Positions 62,708 through 64,000 of a stretch of 64,000 nt of DNA are shown here, one piece after another. Where the stretch lies: contig CANJII010000009.1 of the NCBI GenBank assembly GCA_947474435.1, positions 1 through 64,000 of the forward strand, in the 5' to 3' direction. The position numbers were made by a program, and so were the translations under genes. The DNA comes from Chitinophagaceae bacterium (GTDB taxonomy: Bacteria > Bacteroidota > Bacteroidia > Chitinophagales > UBA10324). The notes beneath the pieces are model-generated. The model searched no databases, had not been told where the DNA came from, and saw only the letters and a program-made list of their open reading frames with translations. How positions within the stretch are numbered: position 1 is the first letter of the stretch; each line of letters starts with the position of its first letter.

Positions 62708-64000
62708 ATGACCAACACTCGCTTTCAGGCTTTAAGCAAGGTTGCCGATAATCAGGTAACCGAAATTGAAGCCCCTGGAAATAAAATTTCCGACTTCTAT
62801 GCAATCAATGTATTTACTGACGACATAATGAAAAGCTATTTGTCAAAAGATGCTTTTGACATTGTGATGCTTGCTATAAAATCAGGAAACAAGATTGACC
62901 GCGCCACCGCCGAACAGGTTGCAACCGGAATGAAATCGTGGGCAATGAGTCGTGGAGTTACACATTACACACACTGGTTTCAACCATTAACCGGCGCAAC
63001 TGCCGAAAAGCACGATGCTTTTTTTCAGCAAACAGCAACCGGAAAAGGAATGGAAATATTTGATGGCAATGCTTTGGTGCAGCAAGAACCTGATGCCTCT
63101 AGTTTCCCGAGTGGGGGTTTGCGGGTAACATTTGAAGCAAGAGGATATTCAGCATGGGATCCAAGCAGTCCTGCTTTTATTATGGATACTGGCAACAGCA
63201 AAACACTTTGCATTCCAACCATATTTGTTTCGTACAATGGCGAGGCACTTGATTACAAAGCTCCATTATTAAAATCGCTACAAGCTTTAGAAACCGCAGC
63301 TGTTGAAGTGTGTCATTACTTCGATAAAAATATTACGAGAGTAACTCCAACACTCGGATGGGAACAGGAATATTTTTTGGTGGATGAAGCATTGTATGAA
63401 GCTCGACCTGATTTAGTGGCTTCTGGCAGAACATTATTCGGTCACAGTTCGGCCAAAGGTCAGCAGTTAGATGACCATTATTTCGGTTCCATACCTGAGC
63501 GTGTTCAGGCATACATGGTGGATTATGAAAACGAATGTTACAAACTCGGTATTCCATTAAAGACCCGTCACAATGAGGTTGCTCCTTCGCAATTTGAATG
63601 TGCTCCGTTTTTTGAAGAAGTAAATATTGCCATTGATCACAATCAGTTGCTCATGGATTTGATGGACAGAGTTGCACGCCGGCATAAGTTGCGTGTGCTG
63701 TTGCACGAAAAACCATTTGCAGGAGTGAACGGTTCAGGTAAGCACAACAACTGGAGCATGGCAACCGATACCGGAAAAAATTTATTGAGTCCGGGCCGCA
63801 CACCAAAAACAAATTTCATGTTCCTCACTTTTTTTGTTAATACAATTAAAGCAGTTGAAGAACATGCTGATTTATTGCGCGCTGCAATTGCAAGCGCAGC
63901 AAATGATTTCAGACTTGGGGCTAACGAAGCACCTCCTGCAATCATCAGTGTTTTTATAGGAAGTTATTTAACCGAAGTGTTGAATGAAGTAGAAAAGAGA
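62708..64000 (+). CDS. glnN: Glutamine synthetase type III (partial, continues past window end)
   Basis: The first 431 codons of a long enzyme (type III subunits are about 700-730 aa) are visible, open to the last base. Key text: [19 protein letters not shown], then [15 protein letters not shown] (metal-binding Glu residues), [16 protein letters not shown], and [17 protein letters not shown] for the ATP and glutamate site. It condenses ammonia and glutamate with ATP. A TATTTTCG box lies upstream at 62678-62685, so it probably starts its own transcript. Confidence 0.95.
   Translation, partial: MTNTRFQALSKVADNQVTEIEAPGNKISDFYAINVFTDDIMKSYLSKDAFDIVMLAIKSGNKIDRATAEQVATGMKSWAMSRGVTHYTHWFQPLTGATAEKHDAFFQQTATGKGMEIFDGNALVQQEPDASSFPSGGLRVTFEARGYSAWDPSSPAFIMDTGNSKTLCIPTIFVSYNGEALDYKAPLLKSLQALETAAVEVCHYFDKNITRVTPTLGWEQEYFLVDEALYEARPDLVASGRTLFGHSSAKGQQLDDHYFGSIPERVQAYMVDYENECYKLGIPLKTRHNEVAPSQFECAPFFEEVNIAIDHNQLLMDLMDRVARRHKLRVLLHEKPFAGVNGSGKHNNWSMATDTGKNLLSPGRTPKTNFMFLTFFVNTIKAVEEHADLLRAAIASAANDFRLGANEAPPAIISVFIGSYLTEVLNEVEKR

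Overview
The window looks like chromosomal DNA of a low-GC member of the Bacteroidota, probably in the Chitinophagales/Sphingobacteriales neighbourhood. I cannot name a genus. The evidence is seven proteins ending in type IX secretion system (T9SS) sorting domains, a PorW/SprE-like T9SS lipoprotein, a fused LpxC-FabZ enzyme, a type III glutamine synthetase, promoters of the Bacteroidota TTG/TAnnTTTG type, lipoproteins with SCKK lipoboxes, and the order parA-parB-DUF5683-dapB-lepB.

Layout. 1-316 is the istA-side end of an IS21-family insertion sequence. 317 to about 4.3 kb is the end of an integrated element: a tyrosine recombinase, a protein of unknown function beside it, a helix-turn-helix protein and three small unknown proteins. 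4.35-8.86 kb is a minus-strand cluster of lipoproteins around a Tat-exported phosphatase/sulfatase-fold protein. Its parts resemble the cytochrome/DUF1549/DUF1501 modules of Planctomycetes. 8.9-15.2 kb holds a MerR-type regulator, a lipoprotein with two EGF-like modules, penicillin-binding protein 1A and PorW/SprE. 15.5-24.5 kb holds a secreted M4 metalloprotease with a T9SS tail, then a LytTR response regulator and its propeller-type sensor kinase. 24.8-27.4 kb is a plus-strand operon: M23 peptidase, bactofilin, AtpZ, an AtpI-like protein and a SprT-like protein. 27.5-37.3 kb (minus) holds a T9SS adhesin, an M28 peptidase, PurS, phosphatidylserine synthase and a short DNA polymerase III alpha subunit. 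37.5-49.7 kb holds four T9SS cargo proteins on the plus strand, interrupted by a frameshifted DUF2834 gene and a NUDIX gene on the minus strand. 50.3-54.8 kb is parA-parB-DUF5683-dapB-lepB. 54.9-57.0 kb is a T9SS protein gene split by an in-frame TGA. 57.3-62.5 kb is lpxD, lpxC/fabZ, lpxA, an ABC ATPase and a polytopic membrane protein. The window ends inside a type III glutamine synthetase gene.

How the genes fit together. Much of the region serves the cell envelope: lipid A synthesis (LpxD, LpxC/FabZ, LpxA), peptidoglycan (PBP1A, M23 peptidase, bactofilin), protein export (LepB, PorW/SprE, T9SS cargo) and phospholipid synthesis (PssA). Chromosome segregation and lysine/diaminopimelate synthesis sit in one compact operon.

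The most unusual layer is non-coding. Several families of short degenerate repeats sit between genes, and some have entered coding sequence: 7-nt arrays, 8-nt arrays, a CCCCTCTCC palindrome family and a nested inverted repeat. One palindrome copy lies in frame inside the DNA polymerase gene, and another lies in the signal-peptide region of the M28 peptidase. I saw no tRNA, rRNA or CRISPR array.
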